Shown piece after piece: positions 10,601 through 22,800 of a stretch of DNA of 64,000 nt (the stretch's first letter is position 1; the number at the start of each line of letters is the position of its first letter). The position numbers and the translations under genes were made by a program. Below the pieces are notes generated by a model. It worked only from the letters and a program-made list of their open reading frames with translations. It had not been told where the DNA came from and searched no databases. The DNA is from Onthophagus taurus. Its lineage: Eukaryota; Arthropoda; Insecta; Coleoptera; Scarabaeidae. The stretch lies in contig NC_091975.1 in NCBI RefSeq assembly GCF_036711975.1, forward strand, positions 8,496,501-8,560,500. Direction: 5' to 3'.

Positions 10601-13600
10601 ATTAACCACTTTTAAGCTATCAAAGCAACATCATCACACTTTTTAATTTTGCTCAAAACTTTTTTATATAAAATTTTCTAATACTAAATAGACTTCTAAA
10701 GAAGACACCCTCAGCTTCATTTTCGTACATAAATCATTTCTTTATATTCATAAATAAGGAAGTTATGATTTTTTGAAAATTAACCCGTTTTAAGCTGTCA
10801 AAACAACATCCTCCACTTTTTAATTTTTCTCAAAACTTCTTTCTATAAAATTTTCTAATACTAAATAGACTTCTAAAGAAGATATCTTCAGCTTCATTTT
10901 GGTACATAAATCATTTCTTTATATTCATAAATATTGAAGTTATGATTTTTTGAAAATTAACCCGTTTTAAGCTGTCAAAACAACATCATCACACTTTGTA
11001 ATTTTTCTCAAAATTTTTTTATATAAACTTTGTTAATATTATATAGGTCTCGAAAGAAGACATGTTTAGCTTCAATTTGGTACATAAATCATTTCTTTAT
11101 ATTCATAAACAATGAAGTTATGATTTTTTGAAAATTAACCTCTTTTAAGCTGTCAGAACAACATCATCACACTTTTTAATTTTTCTCAAAACTTTTTTAT
11201 ATAAAATTTTCTAATACTAAATAGTCTTCTAAAGATAACATCTTCAGCTTCAATTTGGTATATAAATCATTTCTTTATATTCATAAATAATGAAGTTATG
11301 ATTTTTTGAAAATTAACCAGTTTTAAGCTGTCAAAACAACATTCTCACACTTTTTAATTTTTCTCAAAACTTTTTTATATAAAATTTTCTAATACTAAAT
11401 AGACTTCTAAAGAAGACATCTTCAGCTTCATTTTGGTACATAAATCATTTCTTTATATTCATAAATAATGAAGTTATGATTTTTTGAAAATAAACCCGTT
11501 TTAAGCTGTCAAAACAACATCATCACACTTTTTAATTTTTCTCAAAATTTTTTTATATAAAGTTTGTTAATATTATATAGGCATCGAAAGGAGACATCTC
11601 AAGCTTCAATTTGGTATATAAATCATTTCTTTATATTCATAAATAATGATGTTATGATTTTTTGAAAATTAACCACTCTTAAGCTATCAAAACAACATCA
11701 TCACACTTTTCCATTTTTCTCGAAATTTTTTTATATAAAGTTTGTTAATATTATATAGGCATCGAAAGGAGACATCTCAACCTTCATTTTCGTACATAAA
11801 TCATATCTTTATATTCATAAATAATGATGTTATGATTTTTTGAAAATTAACCACTATTAAGCTGTCAAAGCAACATCATCACACTTTTTAATTTTTCTCA
11901 AAACTTTTTTATATAAAATTTTCTAATACTAAATAGACTTCTAAAGAAGACATCTCAAGCTTCAATTTGGTACATAAATCATTTCTTTATATTCATAAAT
12001 AATGATGTTATGATTTTTTGAAAATTAACCACTTTTAAGCTATCAAAGCAACATCATCACACTTTTTAATTTTGCTCAAAACTTTTTTATATAAAATTTT
12101 CTAATACTAAATAGACTTCTAAAGAAGACACCCTCAGCTTCATTTTCGTACATAAATCATTTCTTTATATTCATAAATAAGGAAGTTATGATTTTTTGAA
12201 AATTAACCCGTTTTAAGCTGTCAAAACAACATCCTCCACTTTTTAATTTTTCTCAAAACTTCTTTCTATAAAATTTTCTAATACTAAATAGACTTCTAAA
12301 GAAGATATCTTCAGCTTCATTTTGGTACATAAATCATTTCTTTATATTCATAAATATTGAAGTTATGATTTTTTGAAAATTAACCCGTTTTAAGCTGTCA
12401 AAACAACATCATCACACTTTGTAATTTTTCTCAAAATTTTTTTATATAAACTTTGTTAATATTATATAGGTCTCGAAAGAAGACATGTTTAGCTTCAATT
12501 TGGTACATAAATCATTTCTTTATATTCATAAACAATGAAGTTATGATTTTTTGAAAATTAACCTCTTTTAAGCTGTCAGAACAACATCATCACACTTTTT
12601 AATTTTTCTCAAAACTTTTTTATATAAAATTTTCTAATACTAAATAGTCTTCTAAAGATAACATCTTCAGCTTCAATTTGGTATATAAATCATTTCTTTA
12701 TATTCATAAATAATGAAGTTATGATTTTTTGAAAATTAACCCGTTTTAAGCTGTCAAAACAACATCATCACACTTTGTAATTTTTCTCAAAATTTTTTTA
12801 TATAAACTTTGTTAATATTATATAGGTCTCGAAAGAAGACATGTTTAGCTTCAATTTGGTACATAAATCATTTCTTTATATTCATAAACAATGAAGTTAT
12901 GATTTTTTGAAAATTAACCTCTTTTAAGCTGTCAGAACAACATCATCACACTTTTTAATTTTTCTCAAAACTTTTTTATATAAAATTTTCTAATACTAAA
13001 TAGTCTTCTAAAGATAACATCTTCAGCTTCAATTTGGTATATAAATCATTTCTTTATATTCATAAATAATGATGTTATGATTTTTTGAAAATTAACCACT
13101 TTTAAGCTATCAAAACAACATCATCACACTTTTCCATTTTTCTCGAAATTTTTTTATATAAAGTTTGTTAATATTATATAGGCATCGAAAGGAGTCATCT
13201 CAAGCTTCAATTTGGTATATAAATCATTTCTTTATATTCATAAATAATGATGTTATGATTTTTTGAAAATTAACCACTTTTAAGCTGTCAAAACAACATC
13301 ATCACACTTTTTAATTTTTCTCAAAACTTTTTTATATAAAATTTTCTAATACTAAATAGACTTCTAAAGAAGACATCCTCAGCTTCATTTTGGTGCATAA
13401 ATCATTTCTTTTTATTCATAAATAATAAAATTATGATTTTTTGAAAATTAACCACTTTTAAGCTGTCAAAACAACATCATCACACTTTTTAATTTTTCTC
13501 AAAACTTTTTTATATAAAATTTTCTAATACTAAATAGACTTCTAAAGAAGACATCTCAAGCTTCAATTTGGTACATAAATCATTTCGTTATATTCATAAA

Positions 13601-14150
13601 TAATGAAGTTATGATTTTTTGAAAATTAACCCGTTTTAAGCTGTCAAAACAACATCATCACACTTTTTAATTTTTCTTGAAACTTTTTTATATAAAGTTT
13701 GTTAATATTATATAGGTACCGAAAGAAGATATCTTAAGCTTCAATTTGGTACATAAATCATTTCTTTATATTCATAAATAATGATGTTATGATTTTTTGA
13801 AAATTAACCACTTTTGAGCTGTCAAAACAACATCATCACACTTTTCCATTTTTCTCGAAATTTTTTTATATAAAGTTTGTTGATATTATACAGGCATCGA
13901 AAGGAGACATCTCAAGCTTCAATTTGGTATATAAATCTTTTCTTTATATTCATAAATAATGATGTTATGATCATTTGAAAATTAACCACTTTTAAGCTGT
14001 CAAAACAACATCATCACACTTTTTAATTTTTCTTGAAACTTTTTTATATAAAGTTTGTTGATATTATATAGGCATCGAAAGGAGACATCTCAAGCTTCAA
14101 TTTGGTACATAAATCATTTCTTTATATTCATAAATAATGATGTGATTTTT
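7660..14150. repeat. Satellite A array, 178-bp monomer, about 36 copies
   Basis: The landmark TTGGTACATAAATCATTTC recurs every 178 bp (for example 8231, 8409, 8587 and 8765). A unit also carries TTATGATTTTTTGAAAATTA, AAGCTGTCAAAACAACATC and TTTATATAAAATTTTCTAAT. Variant units form higher-order repeats: a two-unit period of about 355 bp from 9475 to 10500 (CGTACATAAATCATATC variant), and an eight-unit period (variant ATAAGGAAGTTATG at 10755 and 12178, about 1,423 bp apart). There is no coding capacity. Confidence 0.95.
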
Positions 14151-14207
14151 TGAAAATAGGAATAATTTATGAATAGTAGTCCGTCTTAAAAATCGATGAT
14201 TTTTTTT

Positions 14208-15350
14208 TTAATCGGTAGGAAATTACTCAAAAGAGGCGTTAATGATAAAAAAAAAGTGCGCAAAAGTGCAGTACTTACCGAAAAATCACTTTAAAGTTGC
14301 GATTTGACGTTTCTTTTTGGAAGTTCAAAGCAATGTTGAATATGCATTTTCGTATTAAATCGTAACCTGAAATTGTTTAATTTATACCCACGCACAAAAT
14401 AAAAAGTTATTTTCACTAAACTTATTGAGATTACAACATATTTTCGGATAAAAACCTTATTTCTTAGGTTATCAATGCATAATAATTCTATCTAACGACA
14501 ATTACCTGTCGTTAGATAGAATTATTTCTACTAAATGTGTGTTAATAGACTTTATGTTAATAGATTGTGTATCAATCAAACGACTGAAATATCTTTATAT
14601 TGTAAATATAAATGATAAATAAGTATAATAGCTTATTTAATAGTACCTTACTTAAGTTAAAATAGTTAATTAATTAAAAATTAATATTAAAAAAGACGCT
14701 ATTTTACGTACAGAACGGTGTTCTTCATCTTTTATTGATCTTAACATCAACATATCGGCAAACGAGGACCGACGATTTCATAGAGAAAGAATCAAGCTTT
14801 CAAATGGTGCATTTAGTTTTCGGCTATCTCTAATAATAAGAAAGATATCGGCTAATAAAATAGATAGGAAATTACGGGTAAAAGTTTGTTGTTGGAAGGT
14901 TTGTTGCTATCGTCACACGGGTTTATTTTGTAACCATGTATACCATGTCTTTTTAATAACTATTTTAATTTAAGTAAACTACTATTAAATAAGCTACTAT
15001 TTTCATTTATATTTACAACATAAAGATATTTCAGTAATTTGACAGATCAACAATCTATTAACACAAAGTCTATTAATACACATTTGGTAGAAACAATTCT
15101 ATCTAACGACATTTAATTGTCGTTATGCATCGATAGCCTAAGAAACAAGGTTTTCATCCGAAAATATGTTGTAATCTCAACAAGTTTAGTGAAAATAACT
15201 TTTTATATTGTGCGTTGAGGATTTAATACGAAAATGCATTGTTAACTTCCAAAACGAAACGTCAAATCGCAACTTTAAAGTGATTTTTCGGTAAGTACTG
15301 CACTTTTTTTATCATTAACGCTCTTTTGAGTCATTTACTGACTGCTAATC
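14208..15350. mobile_element. Foldback element with ~370-440-bp inverted arms
   Basis: The left arm (about 14208-14645) contains ACTCAAAAGAGGCGTTAATG, AGTGCAGTACTTACCGAAAA and ATTTTCGGATAAAAACC. The right arm (about 14985-15350) carries the reverse complements in inverse order. The ~340-bp centre has no open frame. The left arm also holds a perfect 20-bp hairpin at 14480-14525 (arm TTCTATCTAACGACA, loop ATTACC); the right arm keeps a decayed version. This is a non-autonomous, palindromic DNA element. Confidence 0.85.
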
Positions 15351-15362
15351 TTAATATATGCC

Positions 15363-15402
15363 TTTTGTTGCTATCTGGGTTGTATTTAACACCCTAAACG
15401 AT
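15363..15402 (-). pseudogene. Duplicated fragment of the SKI8 last exon
   Basis: About 40 bp repeat positions 16501-16540 of the neighbouring SKI8 gene (shared TTTTGTTGCTATCTGGGTTG then TATTTAAC), with a few changes. On the minus strand this is the coding segment for [10 protein letters not shown]. It lies between the foldback element and a satellite-B unit, about 1.1 kb downstream of the gene. It is too short to be functional. Confidence 0.8.
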
Positions 15403-15404
15403 TA

Positions 15405-16380
15405 AAAAGGTATTAAAGATATTTAATTTGCGCAAACTTTATAAACGTTATTTCTTAAAGCAAAATATGGTTTAAATATGTTTTCGTAAATAAATAAAGT
15501 TGTCTTTATTTTTGATTAATGGGGTCATACACACTTATTAAATTTAGAGAAAATTTTTATGTCAAACGATATATGCAAGTATATGCATGAACACAAAGTA
15601 AAAGAAATATTTTGATCAATTTTATATTTTGCATAATTTGAAGTGAAAAATAGCAAATATTCAAACGAAATAATTTCGCGGCTTTTCTGTGACGTAGGAA
15701 CCGCACTGCCTAAAACAAGTTAAATTGTCCGTTAGATAGCGCTTGCGGTGTGACAGTGTCAAAATAAAACCATGGATGTAATACAGTGTCTCTATTACAT
15801 CCATGAACAAAACATAATAAACATAACCTACAAACACTCTATCTCTTTTCAATACAACCTAAATGACGTTCATCTCTTTCTCGCATTTGAGCGGGGAGCA
15901 GGGAACCCAAAAGTGAGAATCGTACGTCATCAACGCGGGAATTTTAAAAGCGCAAATGGGTATATAAATTTTCAATAATTTTTTTAACAATGACTTTGTT
16001 CGAAAATATAAAAAAAAAAAATAACGGTAACTATATTTTTATATAAACTTTCAGAAAATATAATAAAAAAAAAATCGTGTATGACCCCATTAATAATTTT
16101 AAATTTGACATTAGCTGTCAAATTAAAAAAAGAGGTTAAAGGTGACATAACCTCAATTTAATTTCAACTAAATTTTAAATTTTGTCAATATTGATGTTTA
16201 ATTTGCGCAAATTTTACGAACGCTACTTCTTAAAGGAAAAAATGGTTTAAATATGTTTTCGTTAATAAATAAAGTTGGGTTTATTTTTGATTAATTAATT
16301 TTAAATCTGACGTAAGCTGTCAAATTTAAAAAAAGAGGTTAAAAGAGGAATAAAATCAAATTTTATTTAAATTAAAATGT
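15405..16380. repeat. Satellite B units, interrupted by a MITE
   Basis: Satellite-B sequence runs at 15405-15519 and resumes at 16090-16380 (GCGCAAATTTTACGAACGCT, TTCGTTAATAAATAAAGTTG, CTGTCAAATT). The interruption at 15520-16089 is an inverted-repeat element, so the satellite unit was the older target. Confidence 0.85.
15520..16089. mobile_element. 570-bp TTAA-flanked MITE inserted in satellite B
   Basis: Both ends carry the 13-bp inverted repeat TGGGGTCATACAC (the right end reads GTGTATGACCCCA), and TTAA lies on each side (15516-15519 and 16090-16093). The unfilled satellite sequence fits across the junction. TTAA targeting is typical of piggyBac, although these ends are not the usual piggyBac CCC start. 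Inside is a hairpin around 15772-15805 (ATGGATGTAATA and its complement). No transposase is encoded. Confidence 0.75.
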
Positions 16381-16447
16381 AAAGAGTAAAAATAAAATTA
16401 TCCTTTTTCTTTTTGCGAGATTATTTTTATTTCCTTTATTAAAATTA

Positions 16448-17691
16448 TTAACTAGGACAAGAATAAACATTAATAGTTCTATCCTCAGAAACTGAAACAA
16501 TTTTGTTGCTATCTGGGTTGTATTTAACGCCCCAAACCTAAAAAAGAATATTAAAATAATATCTTTTTGCTTAATTATTATTACTTGATCTCCGTGTTCT
16601 TTAAAAGTATGAATACATTGTTTTGTTGAAACCTCCCAAACTTTAACGGTTTTATCAGAGCTCCCTGATACAAAATGAGTACCATCAGGTGAAAAGGCAA
16701 CACTAAGAACCCAAGAAGCATGTCCAGATAAAGTACCAACAACATTCGCTTGATGCCTACAAATTATTTTTTCATTAAAAAATGAATTAATTAAGTTAAT
16801 TAAAAGTATTTACACATCATAAAGTTTTAAATGACCATCATCAGAGGCGGTTAATAAAAATTGCGAATCAGGTGAAAAACATAAAGAACGTATTGGCATA
16901 GCATGTCCTTCTAAAGTGTGCCATAATTTATTTGAAGCAACATCAAAAATGTTTATAATCCCATCAACAGCTCCACTAGCTACATATTTACCATCAGGAC
17001 TCTTAAAATGAATTATATTTTAATCAAAAAACTTTTCATAATAATAATTCGTTACATAAGCTATACTCAAAGTAAATTTGCCTCGAGTATCCAAAGTTTG
17101 ATCCGCTTTAGCAGTCTCAACACTATACATAGTAATTTTTCCACTATGTGACCCAGAAATAATATATTTATCATCAGGACTAAAAGCAACCGTCCACAAA
17201 TCAACCGGTCCCACTTCAATAGATGAAGTTTTCTCTCCACTCTTTAAATCCCAAATTCTCATGCTTGAATCTAAAGAACTTGAGGCGCATACTAAAAAAA
17301 TTTAATTAATAAAACCTTCTAAATTAAAGATTAAATTGGTTATACGTCTCCCATTGTTACTAACGGCTACAGAAACAACTCCTAACGAATGACCTTCCAA
17401 TTGATGTTTTAGCTCCAATTTATTATCCTTTAATTCCCATACTTTTACTAAATCATCCAAACCCCCAGTTATCATATAATCAACGGGGGCGTCGTCTGAA
17501 GAAACCGAATCTCTCGAGTTATCACCATCCGGGTCTTTAGAATCTTTTTTATCTTTTTGTAAACGCCCCCAAGCGCAACTCCAAATACTTTCATCGTGTG
17601 CATTTTCTTTTTTATGTAATAACGAGTACTAAAACGTAATTAACAAGTTAAATTATAAAATATTACGTTTATTTAAACGAAAACTTACCAT
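16448..17691 (-). CDS. WDR61: SKI8 / WDR61 WD40-repeat protein
   Basis: Six coding exons on the minus strand: 17689-17691, 17346-17628, 17056-17291, 16814-17001, 16585-16756 and 16448-16537. All have GT-AG borders and the phases agree, giving 323 residues against about 305 in human WDR61. The product is a WD40 propeller that acts in the Ski complex (cytoplasmic exosome RNA decay) and in the PAF1 transcription complex. Visible family signatures are [12 protein letters not shown] near the N-terminus, [58 protein letters not shown] and [20 protein letters not shown], ending YSCPS. An acidic insert ([19 protein letters not shown]) explains the extra length. Exon 1 is only the ATG, directly followed by GTAAGT. 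An AATAAA on the minus strand lies just beyond the stop (16435-16440), so the 3' UTR is very short. Confidence 0.95.
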
Positions 17692-18130
17692 TTTAGATTT
17701 TAGATAGCGTTTAGGTTATGTTTATAGTAAACCGGATCTGGGGATTTTTATTTTTTTAAGGTTAATATAAATTCGTAATTAATTAATAATTAATTTATTA
17801 AATTTAACTTAACTATTTTAAATAACATTATTATTAAAGAAATAACTTACCGTTTTAGATTAGCGTTTAGGTTATGTTTATAATAAACCGAATCTGGGGA
17901 ATTTTATTTTTTAAGGTTAATTTAATATCCGTAATTAATCAATAATTAATTTATTAAATTTAACTTAACTATTTTAAATAACATATTTTATTATTAAAGA
18001 AATAACTTACCATTTCATATTTTAAATTAGCGTTTAGGTTATGTTCATACTAAACCGGATCTGGGGATTTTTATTTTTTAAGGTTAATATAATATTCGTA
18101 ATTAATCAATAATTAATTTATTTAACATAT
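17685..18130 (-). repeat. Triplicated promoter/first-exon unit of SKI8
   Basis: Three tandem copies of about 160 bp start at 17689, 17851 and 18011. Each contains the exon-1 end next to a GTAAGTT donor, the word GCGTTTAGGTTATGTT, and CCGGATCTGGGGA or a close variant. On the minus strand copies 1 and 3 keep ATG|GTAAGTT, while copy 2 has ACG|GTAAGTT. The copies lie in the interval between SKI8 and the divergent YIPF5 gene, so they may provide alternative SKI8 first exons. Confidence 0.85.
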
Positions 18131-18297
18131 TTTATTATTAAATTTATTACTTTTTTATCATTAAACAAATCTTTATTAAATAAATTTGAAACTAACATAA
18201 AAAAAAAATCACTAAATTATTGTTTACCCGTTGTCAATGTCATCATAAACTGTCACTCATCTTTACATAAAATTTCACGTTTTTAAACTGTAAAACC
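17692..18297. promoter_or_regulatory. Shared intergenic promoter region of SKI8 and YIPF5
   Basis: The two genes are head to head with about 600 bp between start codons, and there is no other gene here. The interval holds the tandem SKI8 first-exon copies and then AT-rich DNA up to the YIPF5 start. A bidirectional promoter is inferred from layout; no TATA box is assigned. Confidence 0.5.
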
Positions 18298-19123
18298 ATG
18301 TCCGGATATACAAACGATGCATTTTGGGCCCCAAACAACAGAGATATTACGAATTTTTACGATACAAACGATGAGTATGAAAATATGCAATCTCAACAAT
18401 TAGGTGAGGTTATGTTGGTTTATAAAATGTGTTTCTAATATTTGTTTGAAATTTTAAGATTTTCAAACGTTTAATAATCAGGCTGGGAATACTTATTACG
18501 CGCCTCAAAACCAATTTGGAACTGATTTCCCCGATATGTTGGTTCCTGATTATTCTAAAATACCAACAGTCCAAAATGATGGTTTTGATGAGCCCCCTTT
18601 ATTGGAAGAGTTGGAAATCTACCCAGATAGGATCATGGAAAAAACCATAGCAGTTTTAAACCCGTTTCGAAGTCATAGTTTAGCTGATGATTCAGATTTT
18701 TTAAAGGAAGGGGCTGATTTAGCTGGACCCTTAGTTTTTTGCTTAGCCCTTGCTGTTTGTTTATTTGTTTCAGGCAACAAAACGCCTGCCGGTTACATTT
18801 ATGGCTTCTCTATAATCTCATGCCTTTTAATGTACTGCTTATTAAATCTAATGACTCCATCAAATGAAATTTTTTCTTTAGGCGTTGTTGCGAGTACACT
18901 AGGTTATTGTTTATTACCAATTGTTACTCTTAGCTTTATTGGAATATTTTATACATTGCATGGAAGTATTGGAATTTGTATGGCGATTTTTTGTATAATT
19001 TGGTCCAGTTTATCAGCTTCTAGGTTATTTGTGGGCATGTCTGGGGATTCTGAACAAAGACCGTTAATTATGTATCCTTCCGCTCTTGTGTACGCCGTTT
19101 TTTCATTACTTGTAGTTTTTTAA
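18298..19123 (+). CDS. YIPF5: YIPF5, Yip1-domain Golgi membrane protein
   Basis: Two coding exons, 18298-18403 and 18459-19123, give 256 residues (human YIPF5 has 257). The protein is a multi-pass Yip1-family membrane protein of the early secretory pathway that binds Rab GTPases and works in ER-Golgi vesicle traffic. The cytosolic N-terminus starts MSGYTNDAFWAPNN. Then come the conserved DEPPLLEELEIYPDRI motif, DLAGPLVFCLAL at the first membrane segment, LMYCLLNLMTP, LGYCLLPIV, and a C-terminus ending FSLLVVF. Five hydrophobic segments are visible. The ATG at 18298 is preferred over the internal ATG at 18536 because the upstream exon splices in frame (GTGAGG donor, TTTTAAG acceptor) and restores the family length. 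AATAAA follows at 19161. Confidence 0.95.
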
Positions 19124-19160
19124 ATTCCATTGCGGTATTTTTTTGTAATTAAAAGTCTGA

Positions 19161-19166
19161 AATAAA
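19161..19166 (+). terminator. YIPF5 polyadenylation signal
   Basis: AATAAA lies 38 nt downstream of the YIPF5 stop codon, the usual distance for a short insect 3' UTR. Confidence 0.6.
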
Positions 19167-19304
19167 TTATAATTTATTATGCAACCCAATACGCACGTTG
19201 TAAAAATTTCATGAATTAATTTTATAAAACAATACTTATTTAATAATAAATTAATGAATAATTAATTTTAATAATAAATTATTTTTCTTGGAACGGAGCG
19301 GCGT

Positions 19305-19860
19305 TATTTATTATTAAACAGTAACTTTTAACTTGTCAAAGTTTTCCCCCAAACTGTCAACTGTAATTGTAGTTTTTATTGGTTTTCTTCGAAATATTAT
19401 TAAAAACATTAATGATTAATTACGTGATGCATAGAGTTTTATAGAACAATGCCTAAAAGCTTAACTATAGCATTGGAAAAAGCTAAATTACCACCACATA
19501 GTTGCTTAATAAAGTTAACCTCTAATGAAGGTAATATTTTGCGAATTTATCGGTTAAAAACCAAGTTTTGGTGTCTCACTTGAAACGAAGAAGTTAATAC
19601 TTACTTGTTTAAATGTAACCATAAATCCATTAATAGTTGAGTGTGAAGTTTTTGGTGACTCCAACAAATAGATTCCAAAGAATTAGGTAGGTAGTTATTG
19701 ATTATAACGAAAACGGTTTTAAACTAAGAGAACTCAATATATACTCACCGTTATTAAATCTAAAATATTAAAAACATCCTTAAAAATCTTTTTGACAATG
19801 ACAGGTTTAAAATGACTTAACCTCAAACTTCATTTCAATTAAAACTTAAAAATCGTTTAA
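19305..19860 (+). repeat. Composite repeat head (F), copy 2
   Basis: Matches 3985-4564 with small differences, from TATTATTAAACAGTAAC to TTCAATTAAAACTTAAAAATC. It leads directly into the satellite-B array, showing the arrangement of head plus tandem core without the satellite-A interruption seen at the first locus. Confidence 0.8.
19449..19530 (+). pseudogene. First-exon-like ORF inside repeat F, copy 2
   Basis: ATG followed by 27 codons (MPKSLTIALEKAKLPPHSC, then LIKLTSNE) and a GTAATATT donor-like site. Length, frame and donor are the same as in the copy at 4137-4218. The protein is not recognised. Confidence 0.45.
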
Positions 19861-22800
19861 ATTTTATTGAACTAATTATTAATATGATTATTGTTATTTT
19901 ATTTCTTCAAAATAATTTTTATTTTAATCCATTGGGAACTATTAAAATTGAAATATTCAAATTTAATTTAATAATTTAGTACCAACCTAAATGGGCTGAT
20001 AAAAAAAATTTAAAAATACAAATTTTATTTAAATTTGTTATTGTTCATAATTAATTTGCGCAAATTTTATTAACGTTACTTCTTAAAGCATAAAATTGTT
20101 TAAATATGTTGTCGAAAATAAATAAGGTTGGATTTATTTTTGATTAATTAATTTTAATTCTGACATGAGCTGTCAAATTAAAAAAGTGACATAACCTCAA
20201 TTTAATTTCAACTAAATTTTATTGAAATTTGTTATTATTGATATTTAATTTACGCAAATTTTATGAACGTTATTTCTTAAAATAAAAAATCGTTTAAATA
20301 TGTTGTCGTAAATAAATAAGGTTGGGTTTATTTTTGATTAATTAATTTTAATTCTGACATGAGCTGTCAAATTAAAAAAGTGACATAACCTCAAATTTCA
20401 TTTCAACTAAATTTTAAAAATAAAAATTTTATTGAAATTTGTTATTATTGATATTTAATTAGCGCAAATTTTATGAACGCTACGTCTTAAAGCATAAAAT
20501 TGTTTAAATATGTTGTCGTAAATAAATAAGGTTGGGTTTATTTTTGATTAATTAATAATTTTAATTCTGACATGAGCTGTCAAATTAAAAAAGACGTTAA
20601 AAATGACATAACCTCAATTTAATTTCAACTAAATTTTATGGAAATTTGTTATTATTAATATTTAATTTGCGCAAATTTTATGAACGCTACTTCTTAAAGC
20701 ATAAAATTGTTTAAATATGTTTTCGTAAATAAATAAAGTTGGATTTATTTTTGAATAATTAATTTTAATTCTGACATGAGCTGTCAAATTAAAAATGTGA
20801 CATAACCTCAAATTTCATTTCAACTTAAATTTAAAATAAAAATTTTATTGAAATTTGTTATTATTAATATTTAATTTGCGCAAATTTTATGAACGCTACT
20901 TCTTAAAGGATAAAATTGTTTAAATATGTTGTCGTAAATAAATAAAGTTGAGTTTATTTTTGATTAATTAATAATTTTAATTCTGACATGAGCTGTCAAA
21001 TTTCGTTAAAAATGACATAACCTCAATTTCATTTCAACTAAATTTTATGGAAATTTGTTATTATTAATATTTAATTTGCGCAAATTTTATGAACGCTACT
21101 TCTTAAAGCATAAAATTGTTTAAATATGTTGTCGTAAATAAATAAAGTTGAGTTTATTTTTGATTAATTAATAATTTTAATTCTGACATGAGCTGTCAAA
21201 TTTCGTTAAAAATGACATAACCTCAATTTCATTTCAACTAAATTTTATGGAAATTTGTTATTATTAATATTTAATTTGCGCAAATTTTATGAACGCTACT
21301 TTTTAAAGCATAAAATTGTTTAAATATGTTGTCGTAAATAAATAAAGTTGAGTTTATTTTTGATTAATTAATAATTTTAATTCTGACATGAGCTGTCAAA
21401 TTAAAAACGTCACATAACCTCAATTTAATTTCAACTAAATTTTATGGAAATTTGTTATTATTAATATTTAATTTGCGCAAATTTTATGAACGCTACTTCT
21501 TAAAGCATAAAATTGTTTAAATATGTTGTCGTAAATAAATAAAGTTGAGTTTATTTTTGATTAATTAATAATTTTAATTCTGACATGAGCTGTCAAATTA
21601 AAAACGTCACATAACCTCAATTTAATTTCAACTAAATTTAAAAAATTAAATTTTATTGAAATTTGTTATTATTGATATTTAATTTGCGCAAATTTTATGA
21701 ACGCTACTTCTTAAAGCATAAAATTGTTTAAATATATTGTCGTAAATAAATAAAGTTGGGTTTATTTTTGATTAATAATTTTAATTCTGACATGAGCTGT
21801 CAAATTTCGTTAAAAATGACATAACCTCAATTTCATTTCAAAAAAATTTTATTGAAATTTGTTATTATTGATATTTAATTTACGCAAATTTTATGAACGC
21901 TACGTCTTAAAGCATAAAATTGTTTAAATATGTTTTCGTAAATAAATAAGGTTGGGTTTATTTTTGATTAATTAATAATTTTAATTCTGACATGAACTGT
22001 CAAATTAAAAACGTCACATAACCTCAATTTAATTTCAACTAAATTTAAAAAATTAAATTTTATTGAAATTTGTTATTATTGATATTTAATTTGCGCAAAT
22101 TTTATGAACGCTACGTCTTAAAGCATAAAATTGTTTAAATATGTTTTCGTAAATAAATAAGGTTGGGTTTATTTTTGATTAATTAATAATTTTAATTCTG
22201 ACATGAACTGTCAAATTAAAAACGTCACATAACCTCAATTTAATTTCAACTAAATTTAAAAAATTAAATTTTATTGAAATTTGTTATTATTGATATTTAA
22301 TTTGCGCAAATTTTATGAACGCTACTTCTTAAAGCATAAAATTGTTTAAATATATTGTCGTAAATAAATAAAGTTGGGTTTATTTTTGATTAATGAATAA
22401 TTTTAATTCTGACATGAGCTGTCAAATTTCGTTAAAAATGACATAACCTCAATTTCATTTCAAAAAAATTTTATTGAAATTTGTTATTATTGATATTTAA
22501 TTTACGCAAATTTTATGAACGCTACGTCTTAAAGCATAAAATTGTTTAAATATGTTTTCGTAAATAAATAAGGTTGGGTTTATTTTTGATTAATTAATAA
22601 TTTTAATTCTGACATGAACTGTCAAATTAAAAAAGGATCATAACCTCAAATTTAATTTCAATTAAATTTTAAAAATAAAATTTTATTGAAATTTGTTATT
22701 ATTAATATTTAATTTGCGCAAATTTTATGAACGCTACGTCTTAAAGGATAAAATTGTTTAAATATGTTGTCGTAAATAAATAAGGTTGGGTTTATTTTTG

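Noticed and set aside
7660-14150. CRISPR-like regular repeats
   Set aside because: Units are contiguous 178-bp satellite monomers with no unique spacers, in a eukaryotic genome.
15661-15978. Short frames on both strands around 15772
   Set aside because: They arise from the palindrome ATGGATGTAATA inside the MITE at 15520-16089.
18536-19123. Internal ATG as the YIPF5 start
   Set aside because: An upstream exon at 18298-18403 splices in frame and restores the full family length; starting at 18536 would drop the N-terminal region.
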